DNA of 35,529 bases from Acidobacteriota bacterium. GTDB taxonomy: Bacteria > Acidobacteriota > Terriglobia > Bryobacterales > Bryobacteraceae. The DNA lies in assembly GCA_016870995.1 (NCBI GenBank), contig VFZU01000056.1, forward strand, positions 1 to 35,529, in the 5' to 3' direction. The number at the start of each line of letters is the position of its first letter. The stretch's first letter is position 1. The translations under genes and the position numbers were made by a program. The notes beneath the pieces are model-generated. The model was not told where the DNA came from, ran no database searches, and saw only the letters and a program-made list of their open reading frames with translations. This document shows positions 7,556 through 16,754 of this stretch, one piece after another.

Positions 7556-9739
7556 CTATTCCATCAGCGGGCGGATTTGGCCGGTGAGTGACTCAGGAAT
7601 GGCTCTTTCCGGATTCGGGGCCGGCAAAACGGCCGCCTCATTGCCGTAAAGCCGACGGTACATCCCAGCATTGCGAATCACACTTTGCACGTAGCCGCGA
7701 GTCTCATCAAACGGAATCGACTCAACAAATTCTGCGGTATCGCGGTACTCCCCGCGCTCGAGCCACTGCGTCACTCTTCCCTTCCCCGCGTTGTAGCTTG
7801 CCAGCGCCTGCGCCAGATTGCCGCCGAGGCTATTCATCAACGACCGCAGATAGTAGCTCCCCATCTGCAGGTTGACCGTCGGCTCAAACAACAACTTCGG
7901 AGTGAAACCTTTGATCCCCAACCTTCGCGCCAACTCCTTGCCCGTGGCCGGCATGATCTGCGTCAATCCACGCGCATTCGACCGCGACACAACCTTGGAG
8001 TTGAACTCGCTCTCCTGCCGGATCAAGCCAGCGAGCAGATATGGATCGAGCTCATTCTTGAACGAGTAGGTCCAGAGCGGGTCCTTAAAGGGCAATGGAT
8101 AGGCGAGCTTCAATAACGGAGCGGTCATCGCATTGACCGGGAGATTTGAATACCCGGGGAAGATGCTCTTTACGTAGCGGATGCCTTGCTCTGGGGCTCC
8201 ACGGCGGGCCGCCATCTTTGCCACTGCCAATGCCAGCAGGTGAGCTTGTTCACTGCCACGTGCCTCGTGGCGCAACTCCAATTCGGCCAGATCGTATAGC
8301 GCCCCTCGCGCCAGTATCTCGGCTCGCGCGATGCGTCGCTTGGTGGCGGCATTCGTCTCAAAATTCAAACGCACGGTCTCGACGGGGAAAGCGAGCGCCT
8401 TCAACATCCCATCCACGACTCCCGACCCCGCCTGCCCCTGCAAGCCTCCTTGAACCATACGCTCGCGGCTCAACTCCGCGTAAAAGTGATTGGGGAAAGC
8501 CTCGATCGCCTTCTGGAAGTAACTCTTCGCCGCAGCTTTATCCTTGCGGTCTTCTGCCGAACGCCCCAGAAAGTAAAGTGCCGCCGAGGCATGATCGCCA
8601 CCTGGCTCAGCCTTGAGCACCTCCTGCAGCTTCTTCTCTGCCCCAGCCTTAGCCAAGATGAAATGCTGCACCGCGACCTTCCATTCGCACTCCCGCCCCT
8701 CGGCCCTTCCGGAAAAATCGAGAGCACAAGCTTCATACAGCGGCAAGCTCTTTGCGTGATCGCCGATGACCCAGAACTGGCTAGCCGCGTTGGCCAATCC
8801 TTCGAGCCGAAAGTTCGACTTTGGATGTCGCTCGCTCAACTCCCTCATGGCGACTGCCATCGAGTCGTAGGCCTTGGCCCGGCGCGCCGCCAGCACTGCA
8901 TAGAACAGACGCTCAGCATCCGCCCCAGGGTCCTTTACTTCCATTTGCCGTAGCGCATCGAGGGCTGTGGGTTTGCGCAAACGGTAATCGCAGACACCCA
9001 TGCGTACTCGCACCTGTTCTGCTTCAGCCCCGGTCAATCGAGGCAACAACGACACGTACTCCGCCCTTGCGCCCCCAGCGTCTCCCTCGTCCAGCAAGCG
9101 GTTTGCCCTCGCGAGCCGTTCACTCGCCGTTAGATTCGCCAGAGGTAAGTAGGCCAGCGTATCGACGGCCTCTGTCGTCCGCGGCCATTCAGTGAACACA
9201 CGCACGAACCACTTCCGACCGTCGAGCCCTTTGAGCTCTGCCGCCACGCCGCTGAAGTACAGGACCTGTGCTGCGGTCAATTGTTTTCCAGCCTTGGAGA
9301 GTAGCGATTCAATGCGGGCAAAATCTTTGAGCTCGGCTGCACTCTTCAAACCCACCAGAGCCGCCCTTCCCGCCACCGGGCTATCCGCGACTCGTAACAC
9401 CTGCTCGGCCGCCCCGAGAGCCTCGGCATGATCCTTCCCCGCCAGTGCAGTTGCCGCGATCATCCAATCCACATAGTCGGCAATTTCAGGCAGGTATGCC
9501 CGTGCTGCCTTCAATTTTTCGACTGCACCCGCACTTGAATCCCCGTTAAACAAAACCAATCGCGCCAGAGCTCCCTCAGCATCTTTGGGATGCTTCAAGA
9601 GGTAACGCTCCAACTCACTGCGTGTCACTGGCCCGGGCTTGTCGCGAAACGCCCGCGCCAGCGGCTCCAGTGTTTGCGCTTGCGCGCACCCGAGCCACAA
9701 CACACCGCTCAACCACCAATGTATCGGCAAGCTCTTCAT
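7556..9739 (-). CDS. slt: Soluble lytic murein transglycosylase (Slt-like)
   Basis: A 727-residue periplasmic enzyme that cleaves peptidoglycan glycan strands to 1,6-anhydro ends. A signal peptide (residues 1-21, ending GCAQAQ) is followed by a long helical, TPR-like superhelix (about 30-540). A C-terminal SLT domain follows, with GLIRQESEFNSK (catalytic Glu near residue 576), GLTQIMPATG and ALASYNAGKGRV. It is somewhat longer than E. coli Slt70 (about 645 residues). A strong terminator at 9761-9806 isolates it from the upstream GAF-like gene, so it probably has its own promoter in the roughly 20 bases before the ATG or within the terminator gap. The PepSY gene begins 46 nt downstream. Confidence 0.92.
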   Translation of the reverse strand: MKSLPIHWWLSGVLWLGCAQAQTLEPLARAFRDKPGPVTRSELERYLLKHPKDAEGALARLVLFNGDSSAGAVEKLKAARAYLPEIADYVDWMIAATALAGKDHAEALGAAEQVLRVADSPVAGRAALVGLKSAAELKDFARIESLLSKAGKQLTAAQVLYFSGVAAELKGLDGRKWFVRVFTEWPRTTEAVDTLAYLPLANLTASERLARANRLLDEGDAGGARAEYVSLLPRLTGAEAEQVRVRMGVCDYRLRKPTALDALRQMEVKDPGADAERLFYAVLAARRAKAYDSMAVAMRELSERHPKSNFRLEGLANAASQFWVIGDHAKSLPLYEACALDFSGRAEGRECEWKVAVQHFILAKAGAEKKLQEVLKAEPGGDHASAALYFLGRSAEDRKDKAAAKSYFQKAIEAFPNHFYAELSRERMVQGGLQGQAGSGVVDGMLKALAFPVETVRLNFETNAATKRRIARAEILARGALYDLAELELRHEARGSEQAHLLALAVAKMAARRGAPEQGIRYVKSIFPGYSNLPVNAMTAPLLKLAYPLPFKDPLWTYSFKNELDPYLLAGLIRQESEFNSKVVSRSNARGLTQIMPATGKELARRLGIKGFTPKLLFEPTVNLQMGSYYLRSLMNSLGGNLAQALASYNAGKGRVTQWLERGEYRDTAEFVESIPFDETRGYVQSVIRNAGMYRRLYGNEAAVLPAPNPERAIPESLTGQIRPLME

Positions 9740-9760
9740 GCAGTTAGTCTCTCATGCGCA

Positions 9761-9806
9761 AACAACAAATCGCGATAGCGGGCTGTTCGCTCCCGCCATC
9801 GCGATC
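9761..9806 (-). terminator. Rho-independent terminator downstream of the coiled-coil/GAF-like gene
   Basis: Arms ATCGCGAT (9770-9777) and ATCGCGAT (9799-9806) pair, followed after one mismatch by GCGGG (9779-9783) with CCCGC (9793-9797), around a nine-base loop. On the minus strand the stem is followed by TTTGTTGTTT-like sequence (9761-9769). This is a convincing intrinsic terminator ending the rpoD-side transcription unit before slt. Confidence 0.85.
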
Positions 9807-9830
9807 CTAAATTTTCAGACGACCGAAGGC

Positions 9831-11420
9831 TTATGCCACCAGTGAGCCTGGATAATCTGGCCCCATCAACTGCGGGTTATCAATCGCCAGCGTTTCGACC
9901 AGCTCACCGTGCAGATAATCTCTCATGTGAGTTTGCCCGTCGAGGAACTGCGCCAGATAACGCTCGCGCGCCTCGTCGATCTCGCTCTTCAGCCGCAGAT
10001 AGATATTGGAATCCCTGCGACCTGCCTTCACCGCATCGTCTTTATAAAGACGCATCTCGGCCACCTGGACTCGAGCAAACCGCTGTGCTCTCATGTGCAA
10101 CTCGCGCTGCTCCTGAGTGAGGTCGTCCCAGTTGAACGTACGCTCCGGCAAGACTGCTGCGCCGGGCGCGCCTTCACCATTTGCCGACAGTGCACCCACC
10201 GGTACCGGCACAAACCGATCGATATTCGCCCCGTCGCCGTCTTCAGGATTCATCGCCGTCGCAATGTTCACGAGGCTCGACACCTGTACCTGCCGCGACG
10301 CCCGAATGCCCAGTAGCGTTAATCCCGCCGCAGTTACCAGCGCCTCAACTGCGCCGACTTCAAGCGGCTGCTCGTTTGGCTCGATGTACAGAAGCGCGGC
10401 CACCGTATCGTGGACCATCACCGGAAAGAGGAAGCACTTGCCGGAATCTGCGTCTGGCCGCAAGCTCATCACATACGGTGAAACTTCAGAATCACTGCGC
10501 ACCGCAACCACGATGTCTTTCGACTCGAGCGAGTTGTAGAACGCAGCTGCTTCTTCAAACTCCAGGTCGAATCCAGTCTCGAGTTCCCCGGCCATGCCGC
10601 GAACGCCCTCAAGGCTGAACCGATCCTGCGTTACCAGGAACAACGCGGCCAGCGCACAATAGGGCTGCACTGCGTCGAGGAAGGCATTCTTCCATTCCGG
10701 GCCGTCTGCCGCGCGTCGGAAGACACGCAACGCCTGGCTCAACTGGAGACCCAATTCGCGTCGCGCAGAATCTCTCGTCTTTTCCGCTGTCTCAACACGA
10801 ACATCCTCGCGTGCCTGTTCCACCAACGGCAAGAATTCTTCTTCCCAGGCTGCGCGCTCTTTGCCAACCTGTGCCGGAATCTCTTCGGCCAATCTCGTGG
10901 CCAACGCTTCCTGCACCCGTTCTGGCAGCAGCACATTCAGTTGTTCCTGAACGCCCAGCTCAATCTTCTCTGGCAGCACCTGTGCCATGCGGAGCGCCAC
11001 TTCATCTTCAAGCCGTGCCGCAACCTGCACGTCTAGCCGTTGCTGCAATTCCGCTTCAATGCGCCCCGGCAGTTCTGCTTCGAGTCGCTCGGTGACACGG
11101 GACTCGATCGCTTCATTCACCCGGCGCTCAAATTCTTCGTCGAGCGACTTTTGCTTGTGCTCGTCGAGGCGAGCCTGCCATTCCCCATCGAGGCGAGCTG
11201 CAACTTCCTGCTCTACTTTCTCGGCAAGGTATTGCTCATTGGCGGCGGTCAAATCATTCTTGAGCGTCGAGAAACGGTGCTCGACGACACGCGCGATATT
11301 TTCGCGCCAACCGCTTTCGAGTGTTTCAGAAACGCGCTCGACATGCAGCTTCCATGCTGCTTCAAATTGTTCGCCAGCCTGTCGCTGGGCTTCTTCGATT
11401 AGGGAGTTCCATTCCGCCAT
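9831..11420 (-). CDS. Coiled-coil protein with GAF-like domain, unknown function
   Basis: A 529-residue cytoplasmic protein, not assigned to a named family. Residues 1 to about 215 are a highly charged heptad-rich coiled coil with recurring VAARLEDE, VTERLEAELP and VQEALATRLAEEIP blocks. About 225-390 looks like a GAF-type sensory fold (PYCALAALFLVTQDRFSLEGVRG, CFLFPVMVHDTVAALLYIE, VEALVTAAGLTLLG). After a flexible acidic linker, a conserved-looking tail (about 440-529) reads FARVQVAEMRLYKDDAVKAGR and later LMGPDYPGSL; I recall similar tails in acidobacterial hypothetical proteins. AAGGA precedes the ATG. It follows rpoD by 113 nt in the same direction and ends at a strong terminator. A scaffold or regulatory role is possible but not shown. 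Confidence 0.75.
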   Translation of the reverse strand: MAEWNSLIEEAQRQAGEQFEAAWKLHVERVSETLESGWRENIARVVEHRFSTLKNDLTAANEQYLAEKVEQEVAARLDGEWQARLDEHKQKSLDEEFERRVNEAIESRVTERLEAELPGRIEAELQQRLDVQVAARLEDEVALRMAQVLPEKIELGVQEQLNVLLPERVQEALATRLAEEIPAQVGKERAAWEEEFLPLVEQAREDVRVETAEKTRDSARRELGLQLSQALRVFRRAADGPEWKNAFLDAVQPYCALAALFLVTQDRFSLEGVRGMAGELETGFDLEFEEAAAFYNSLESKDIVVAVRSDSEVSPYVMSLRPDADSGKCFLFPVMVHDTVAALLYIEPNEQPLEVGAVEALVTAAGLTLLGIRASRQVQVSSLVNIATAMNPEDGDGANIDRFVPVPVGALSANGEGAPGAAVLPERTFNWDDLTQEQRELHMRAQRFARVQVAEMRLYKDDAVKAGRRDSNIYLRLKSEIDEARERYLAQFLDGQTHMRDYLHGELVETLAIDNPQLMGPDYPGSLVA

Positions 11421-11455
11421 AGCAATTCCTTCTTAAACCAAATCGCCGGAATCGG

Positions 11456-11502
11456 TCATTCTCGGAATGAGACGAATACCTTAGATCGGCCTAGGTAAGG
11501 TA
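11456..11502. promoter_or_regulatory. Two adjacent inverted repeats between rpoD and the coiled-coil/GAF-like gene
   Basis: TCATTC-TCG-GAATGA (11456-11470) is a perfect 6-bp inverted repeat. A second, TACCTTA...TAAGGTA (arms 11477-11483 and 11496-11502, 12-base loop), lies 6 bp away. Neither has a T-tract in either direction. They may be operators, an attenuator or a weak terminator of rpoD mRNA in the 113-nt gap. No clear -10/-35 pair was seen. Confidence 0.35.
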
Positions 11503-11533
11503 CGAAGAGTGCGAGTGCACATTCCGCCTGACC

Positions 11534-13183
11534 TTACTCTTTGTTCTGTTTTTCAAGAAATGTCTTGAGCCGGTAGCTCCGGCTCGGATGGCGCAGTTTG
11601 CGCAGCGCTTTGGCTTCGATCTGCCGGATCCGCTCCCGCGTTACCGCAAAGTATTGGCCTACTTCTTCCAGAGTGTGCTCTGACCCATCCTGGAGCCCGA
11701 ACCGCATCTTGACGATCTTTTCTTCGCGTGGAGAAAGGGTCTTCAGCACCTCGGCCGTCTGCTCGCGCAGGTTCAGATTGATCACCGCATCTGACGGTGA
11801 ACCGATCCGTTTGTCGACGAGGAAATCGCCAAGATGGGACTCGTCTTCTTCGCCGACCGGGGTCTCGAGCGAAATCGGCTCTTGCGCAATGCGCATTACC
11901 TTTCGCACCTTGTGCATCGGCAGTTCCATCCGCCGGGCCAGTTCTTCCGTCGAAGGTTCACGCCCCAACTCCTGTTGCATCAACCTTTGCGTCCGAATCA
12001 ACTTGTTGATTGTTTCGATCATGTGCACCGGCACGCGAATTGTGCGCGCCTGATCGGCAATTGCTCGCGTGATCGCCTGGCGCACCCACCAGGTCGCATA
12101 CGTCGAAAACTTGAATCCACGACGATGATCAAACTTCTCCACCGCGCGCATCAGCCCAATGTTGCCTTCTTGAATCAAATCAAGAAACTGCAACCCGCGA
12201 TTGGTGTACCGCTTGGCGATGGACACCACCAGGCGCAAGTTCGCCTCAATCAGTTGTTTCTTGGCGACCAGCGCTTCGGCCTCGCTGCGTTCGACCACTT
12301 GCAGCGTCCGACGCAATTCAGTGCCATTGGCACCCGCGTCTTCTTCGATTTGTTGGATCCGCGAGGTCAGGGTCTTCAGATCCTTGCGGAAGTCTCCCTT
12401 GAGGGTTCCCTCTTCAGCTCGTCGCTGCAGCCGCGACACTTCCCATTCAAGCGACTTCAGTTGGTCAACCGTCTTGCGCAACCGAGTCACCAACCGGTTC
12501 AACAGCCACGAACTCAAGCTATGCTTGCGAATTTCAATGGAAGCCTCAATGATCGTGCGGGCCAGCACAAACCGCAGCTTGCGGTGTTCTTTGGGCTTCA
12601 TGCCCCGCGAGATTGAGCTCAGCTTCTGTCGCGTCTGCACGGCCCGACGCGCCAACTTAAAAATCTCCTCAAGGCTGACCAGGAAGGCCTCCTGCTCAGG
12701 CCTCACCGTGTCTTCCTCGATCTCTTCGATTTCTTCTTCGGTGATGTCCCGCTCTGGCCCCGGCCCATCATTCAGATTCAATAGATCGTAAATCGAGATC
12801 TCCCCCATCTCGAGTTCCCCGCGCAACAACAACAGCTCTGTTGTAACCAGTGGAGATCGCGACAACGCCCGCAATACTGCCCGCTGCCCACGCTCAATCT
12901 TACGAGCAAGCGAAACTTCGCCTTCGCGCGTCAACAACGCCACGGTACCCATTTCCCGCAAGTACATCCGCACCGGATCGTTTGTCTTTTCGATCAGATC
13001 GGGCGGATCTTCCCCATCGGCCATTTCGACCTGAGCTTCGTCAAGGGCGCCTTCCTCGACATCGCCCTCCCGCTCGGCAAACGGCTCCGCCGCGTCGAGA
13101 GACTCCATCTCATCGATGCGCCGGATCACCTGCTCGGCGATCCCCTCGCTCATTTCGTCGCCGCTTTTGAAGTCTTCTTCCAT
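11534..13183 (-). CDS. rpoD: RNA polymerase primary sigma factor RpoD (sigma-70)
   Basis: A 549-residue housekeeping sigma factor. The N-terminal 60 residues are acidic and low-complexity in place of a full region 1.1. Region 1.2 starts at [23 protein letters not shown]. Region 2 holds [27 protein letters not shown] and the -10-reading [15 protein letters not shown]. Region 3 begins [14 protein letters not shown], and region 4 ends [22 protein letters not shown], which contacts the -35 element. It is transcribed from the dnaG side with a 73-nt gap, as in the macromolecular-synthesis operon, but rpsU is absent here. The sequence in front of the ATG has only a weak ribosome-binding site. Confidence 0.97.
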   Translation of the reverse strand: MEEDFKSGDEMSEGIAEQVIRRIDEMESLDAAEPFAEREGDVEEGALDEAQVEMADGEDPPDLIEKTNDPVRMYLREMGTVALLTREGEVSLARKIERGQRAVLRALSRSPLVTTELLLLRGELEMGEISIYDLLNLNDGPGPERDITEEEIEEIEEDTVRPEQEAFLVSLEEIFKLARRAVQTRQKLSSISRGMKPKEHRKLRFVLARTIIEASIEIRKHSLSSWLLNRLVTRLRKTVDQLKSLEWEVSRLQRRAEEGTLKGDFRKDLKTLTSRIQQIEEDAGANGTELRRTLQVVERSEAEALVAKKQLIEANLRLVVSIAKRYTNRGLQFLDLIQEGNIGLMRAVEKFDHRRGFKFSTYATWWVRQAITRAIADQARTIRVPVHMIETINKLIRTQRLMQQELGREPSTEELARRMELPMHKVRKVMRIAQEPISLETPVGEEDESHLGDFLVDKRIGSPSDAVINLNLREQTAEVLKTLSPREEKIVKMRFGLQDGSEHTLEEVGQYFAVTRERIRQIEAKALRKLRHPSRSYRLKTFLEKQNKE

Positions 13184-13256
13184 TTGCGATTTACCCGAAT
13201 GGACTCCCGCTTACTTGGCCTTGTTTCGCCAATCTAGCAAAAATCTCACTATACCT

Positions 13257-15020
13257 CTAGCGTGTCTTCCGCTCCAGGCTCCTCTCTAATTCCATCAATC
13301 GCATCGCCTCGGCCAAGTCACCGCGCAACTCGGCATCGCGGACTTCCATTCGCAACGCCTTGCGCCGCTTCTCCAGATGATCCGCTTCCAGTTGGTCAAG
13401 ACATGCCCGCAACTGAGCCGCCGGATCCTCGTGCGTTCGCTCTACATCTTCAGTATCGGAAGAAAATAGCGCTGCCAATAGGTTTGCATCCGCCTCGGGC
13501 AGTTGCCCCTGCAGGGCCGAAAAGTCCAAACGCCCATCCGCATCGATCAATTGGAGCGCCGAATCGAGTATTTTCTTGCTTGCCACGCCCTCCAGCGCCT
13601 CTAGCCCCAATAGCGTATCCATATATCCTGCGACGACCGCCGGATGATGCAGCACCAAGCGGATTAACACACGCTCCAGATCTGGCAGCTGCCGCTCCGG
13701 CTTCACTTCGATTGCCTTCGGCGTCGATCGATCTCCGGCGGATTTGCGGAACTGATCGAGCATCTCCCCGGGCTCTACCCGCAGGTAGCTCGCCATATCG
13801 TTCACCACAGACAGCCGTTCCAGCTTGTCCGGCAACTTTTGAATCGCGGGTAGCAGGAAGCGGAACGCCTCCATCCTTCCCTCAGCGCTCTTCATCTCAA
13901 ACCGTCCGCGCGCTCTTTCAGCCAACCAGTGAAAATACCCCGGGCTCTTCTCAAGCTCGCTCCAATAGGCCTCGGCCCCATTCGCCTTCACATACTCATC
14001 CGGGTCGAGCCCTCCCGGCAGTGAACACACCCTGATTTGTAAGCTCTCCTCAAGCAGGATCTGAATGCTTCGCTCAGTTGCATTCGCGCCCGCCTTATCA
14101 GGATCAAAGTTCACGACCACGCGGTCTGCGTGCCGCTTGATCGACCGCACCTGCTGGCTGGTTAACGCCGTCCCACAGCTGGCCACCACCTCCTTGACCC
14201 CGGCTGCGTGTACTCCAATCACATCCATGTAGCCTTCGACCAACACCATCCGCCCACTCTTACGCGCCCCTTCCCTGGCATGATGCAGGTTGTAAAGCAC
14301 GTGGCTCTTCTTATAAATCGGTGTCTCCGGCGAATTCAGATACTTCGGCTGATCGTCTCCGAGTGTCCTGCCCCCAAAGCCGATTACTTTCCCGCTTTCG
14401 TTCCAAATGGGAAACATCAAGCGATCGCGAAAGCGGTCGAAGTACCCCGGCCCTTCATTTCGCTTTAAACACAATCCCGACTCCTCCAGCAGTGCCTCCT
14501 CGACTCCTTGCCGCTGGAACAACCGGGTCAATCCGCCCTGCGGATCGCTAAAGCCCAAGCCAAATTCCTCGGCTAGCTTTTGGCCCAGCCCCCGCTTCTT
14601 CAAATAGGCGCGCGCCGCCTCCCCGGCCTCCGTGTACAAAACTTCCCGAAAATGTTTTGCCGCAATCTCATGCAGATCCTGCAGGCTTGCCTTCTTGCGG
14701 CTCGCCGGATCAAAGTCTGGCTTCGGCGCCGGCATCGGAATCCCAGCCTTCTCCGCCAGGAGTTTCATCGCTTCATAAAATCCCAGCCCTTCGATCTCCA
14801 TCAGAAAGGTGAAAACATCGCCGCCCTTCGAACACCCGAAACACTTGAAGAACTGACGGTCCGCATGAACATAGAAGCTCGGAGTCTTTTCGCCATGAAA
14901 CGGGCAAAGTCCCCGGTACCGCGCACTGCCCCCCAGCTTCTGCAGCCGCATGTACTCCCCGATCACCCGCACAATATCCACCGAGTTCTTGAGCGTGTCC
15001 TTAAACTCGAAACTGCTCAC
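13257..15020 (-). CDS. dnaG: DNA primase DnaG
   Basis: A 587-residue primase that makes RNA primers at the replication fork. The N-terminal CHC2 zinc ribbon is visible (CPFHGEKTPSFYVHADRQFF..CFGC, about residues 40-65). The catalytic core follows with NESGKVIGFGGRTLGDDQPKYLNSPET. The TOPRIM domain has VEGYMDVIGVHAAGVKEVVAS with its metal-binding Glu, then VVNFDPDKAGANA and LPGGLDPDEYV. A C-terminal helicase-interaction region follows and is divergent, as usual. The start is GTG, overlapping the TGA of the upstream peptidase gene by four bases, so expression is coupled to that gene. rpoD follows. Confidence 0.97.
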   Translation of the reverse strand: MSSFEFKDTLKNSVDIVRVIGEYMRLQKLGGSARYRGLCPFHGEKTPSFYVHADRQFFKCFGCSKGGDVFTFLMEIEGLGFYEAMKLLAEKAGIPMPAPKPDFDPASRKKASLQDLHEIAAKHFREVLYTEAGEAARAYLKKRGLGQKLAEEFGLGFSDPQGGLTRLFQRQGVEEALLEESGLCLKRNEGPGYFDRFRDRLMFPIWNESGKVIGFGGRTLGDDQPKYLNSPETPIYKKSHVLYNLHHAREGARKSGRMVLVEGYMDVIGVHAAGVKEVVASCGTALTSQQVRSIKRHADRVVVNFDPDKAGANATERSIQILLEESLQIRVCSLPGGLDPDEYVKANGAEAYWSELEKSPGYFHWLAERARGRFEMKSAEGRMEAFRFLLPAIQKLPDKLERLSVVNDMASYLRVEPGEMLDQFRKSAGDRSTPKAIEVKPERQLPDLERVLIRLVLHHPAVVAGYMDTLLGLEALEGVASKKILDSALQLIDADGRLDFSALQGQLPEADANLLAALFSSDTEDVERTHEDPAAQLRACLDQLEADHLEKRRKALRMEVRDAELRGDLAEAMRLMELERSLERKTR

Positions 15021-16354
15021 AATCCCCCCAACCGCTCAAAGTACCGCGCCACTGCCTCAATTCCCCGGTACACATTCGGCAAATACACTTTCTCGTTCGG
15101 GGCATGTAGATTGTCATCCGGCAACCCAAAGCCCATCATCACACTCGGCACCCGCAACACTTCTTCAATCAACCCCACAATCGGAATCGATCCGCCACTA
15201 CGCGTATAGACCGTCTTCGATCCAAACACCTCTGTCATCGCCGACGCCGCTTCTCGCACAAACGGGTTCTTGGGGTCGACAACACTTGCCGGTGCCCCAT
15301 GCAGAATCCGCAACGAACTCTTCACTCCAGCAGGCGTCACTTCCGCCACCGCCTGGCTCAATAGCGACCCAACGCGATTCGGGTCCATCCCCGGCCCCAG
15401 TCGGCAGCTCATCTTCACCACAGCCTCGCACGGGATTACCGTCTTCGCGCCTTCCCCGGTAAATCCGCCCGCGATCCCATGGATCTCCATCGTGGGCCGG
15501 GCCCACAAACGCTCAAACAACGAATACTCAGGCTCGCCATGCAAGGTGAACACCTTGGCCTCTCCCCGTTGATATTCATGCTCGTCAAAGGGCAGCGCCG
15601 CCCAACTTTCTCGCTCTTCTTCAGTCGGCGGGATCAACCCATCTTCAAACCCCGCAATCAACACCTTCCCCGTCGCACCCTTCAAACTCGCTACCACTCG
15701 TGCTGCCACTTCAAGCGCATTCGGCACCCCGCCGCCATACACGCCAGAATGCAGATCCGTCTCCCCCGTCTCGATATGCAACTCGGCGTACACAATCCCC
15801 CGCAGCCCGACGCAGATCGTCGGCAACTCGGGGGCAAACATCTCTGTGTCGCAGATCAACGCAGCGTCGCAAGCGAACTCCCCACCGGCGGCGCGCAGAA
15901 ACTGCGACACATGATCGCCCCCGCTCTCTTCCTCCCCCTCAAACAGGAACCGCACATTCACCGGCAAGGGCCGTCCTTCGGCCAGGTAGCGGCGCACCGC
16001 CCAAATCAAAATGATCGCCAACCCCTTGTCATCTGCCGCCCCACGCGCATACAGGTTTTCGCCAATGACGGTTGGTTCAAACGGTGGTGTCCGCCACAGC
16101 TCCAAAGGCTCGGCAGGCTGCACATCATAATGGCCATAGCAAAGCAGCGTTGGCTTGCCGGGCGCATGCATCCACTCGCCATAAACCAGCGGATGACCAT
16201 CCCCCTCGATCAACCTCACACCTTCCAGCCCTGCTCTCTCGAACATCCCGGCGGTAAACTCGGCTGCGCGTCGCACATCGTCGACCGCACGCGGGTCCGC
16301 ACTGACGCTCGCGATACGCAGCCACTCCTGCAACTCGTTCAGGACTTCTTCCAC
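15017..16354 (-). CDS. M20 family dipeptidase / metallopeptidase
   Basis: A 445-residue zinc-type amidohydrolase of the ArgE/DapE/CPG2/carnosinase group. Metal and catalytic motifs are visible: GHYDVQPAEP (metal His and catalytic Asp), RGAADDKG (bridging Asp), FEGEEESGG (general-base Glu plus metal Glu) and ICDTE. A dimerisation lid lies between about residues 190 and 300, and the terminal metal His is in DNLHAPNEK. Substrates are probably dipeptides or small amides; specificity cannot be read. The frame is open to 16387, but that start would give an atypical Cys/Gly-rich leader. The GTG at 16354 has GGAGG just upstream (spacing is tight, four bases) and begins the usual helix. It overlaps the IscU-like gene by 16 bases and dnaG by four. 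Confidence 0.9.
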   Translation of the reverse strand: MEEVLNELQEWLRIASVSADPRAVDDVRRAAEFTAGMFERAGLEGVRLIEGDGHPLVYGEWMHAPGKPTLLCYGHYDVQPAEPLELWRTPPFEPTVIGENLYARGAADDKGLAIILIWAVRRYLAEGRPLPVNVRFLFEGEEESGGDHVSQFLRAAGGEFACDAALICDTEMFAPELPTICVGLRGIVYAELHIETGETDLHSGVYGGGVPNALEVAARVVASLKGATGKVLIAGFEDGLIPPTEEERESWAALPFDEHEYQRGEAKVFTLHGEPEYSLFERLWARPTMEIHGIAGGFTGEGAKTVIPCEAVVKMSCRLGPGMDPNRVGSLLSQAVAEVTPAGVKSSLRILHGAPASVVDPKNPFVREAASAMTEVFGSKTVYTRSGGSIPIVGLIEEVLRVPSVMMGFGLPDDNLHAPNEKVYLPNVYRGIEAVARYFERLGGL

Positions 16355-16701
16355 GCCGCCTCCAGTTGCTTCACTACATCCGCACACAGCACTGCCGCAT
16401 GCTTTGATTCTGGATTCAATCCGCCCACCTCAGCTTCAACCTCGGCAGCCACCAAGCCATGCAAAGCCTTCAGATTTTTCCCTGTCAGCCATCCTGTCAG
16501 CGCACTCCCACAGGCAATCGCAGAGGTACACCCTCGCGCGAGAAAGCGAGCCTCGGAGATCTGCCCATTTTCGATCCTGACGCTGACCCGCAACTGATCC
16601 CCGCAGACCGGGTTCTCAACCGCGATCTTCAGAGAAGCATCCGTAACCTCTCCAACATTCCTTGGGTTCGAAAAGTGATCCAGCAGTTTTGCGCTATACA
16701 C
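16339..16701 (-). CDS. IscU/NifU-like iron-sulfur cluster scaffold protein
   Basis: A 120-residue single-domain protein of the NifU N-terminal/IscU/SufU fold. It has the three expected cysteine sites: ENPVCGDQ (about residue 33), RGCTSAIACGSAL (near 74, with an extra Cys) and AAVLCADVV (near 107). Length and motif order fit a scaffold that assembles Fe-S clusters for transfer to apoproteins. No IscS/SufS partner is in the window. The third site differs in context from the usual HC pair of IscU, so its type is uncertain. The start is GTG with AGGA nearby. It heads the M20-dnaG-rpoD transcription unit and is divergent from the Nudix gene across a 53-nt promoter gap. Confidence 0.85.
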   Translation of the reverse strand: MYSAKLLDHFSNPRNVGEVTDASLKIAVENPVCGDQLRVSVRIENGQISEARFLARGCTSAIACGSALTGWLTGKNLKALHGLVAAEVEAEVGGLNPESKHAAVLCADVVKQLEAAWKKS

Positions 16702-16754
16702 AGTCCTACTATTTTCTCCGATAAACCGCGACAGGGTATACGATATGGCAATCG

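Noticed and set aside
13262-14035. A 257-codon plus-strand frame opposite dnaG
   Set aside because: It is antisense to unmistakable primase sequence and has a composition typical of shadow frames.
15479-16597. A 372-codon plus-strand frame opposite the M20 peptidase and IscU-like genes
   Set aside because: It is low-information, Pro/His/Arg-rich sequence with no domain, opposite two clear enzymes.
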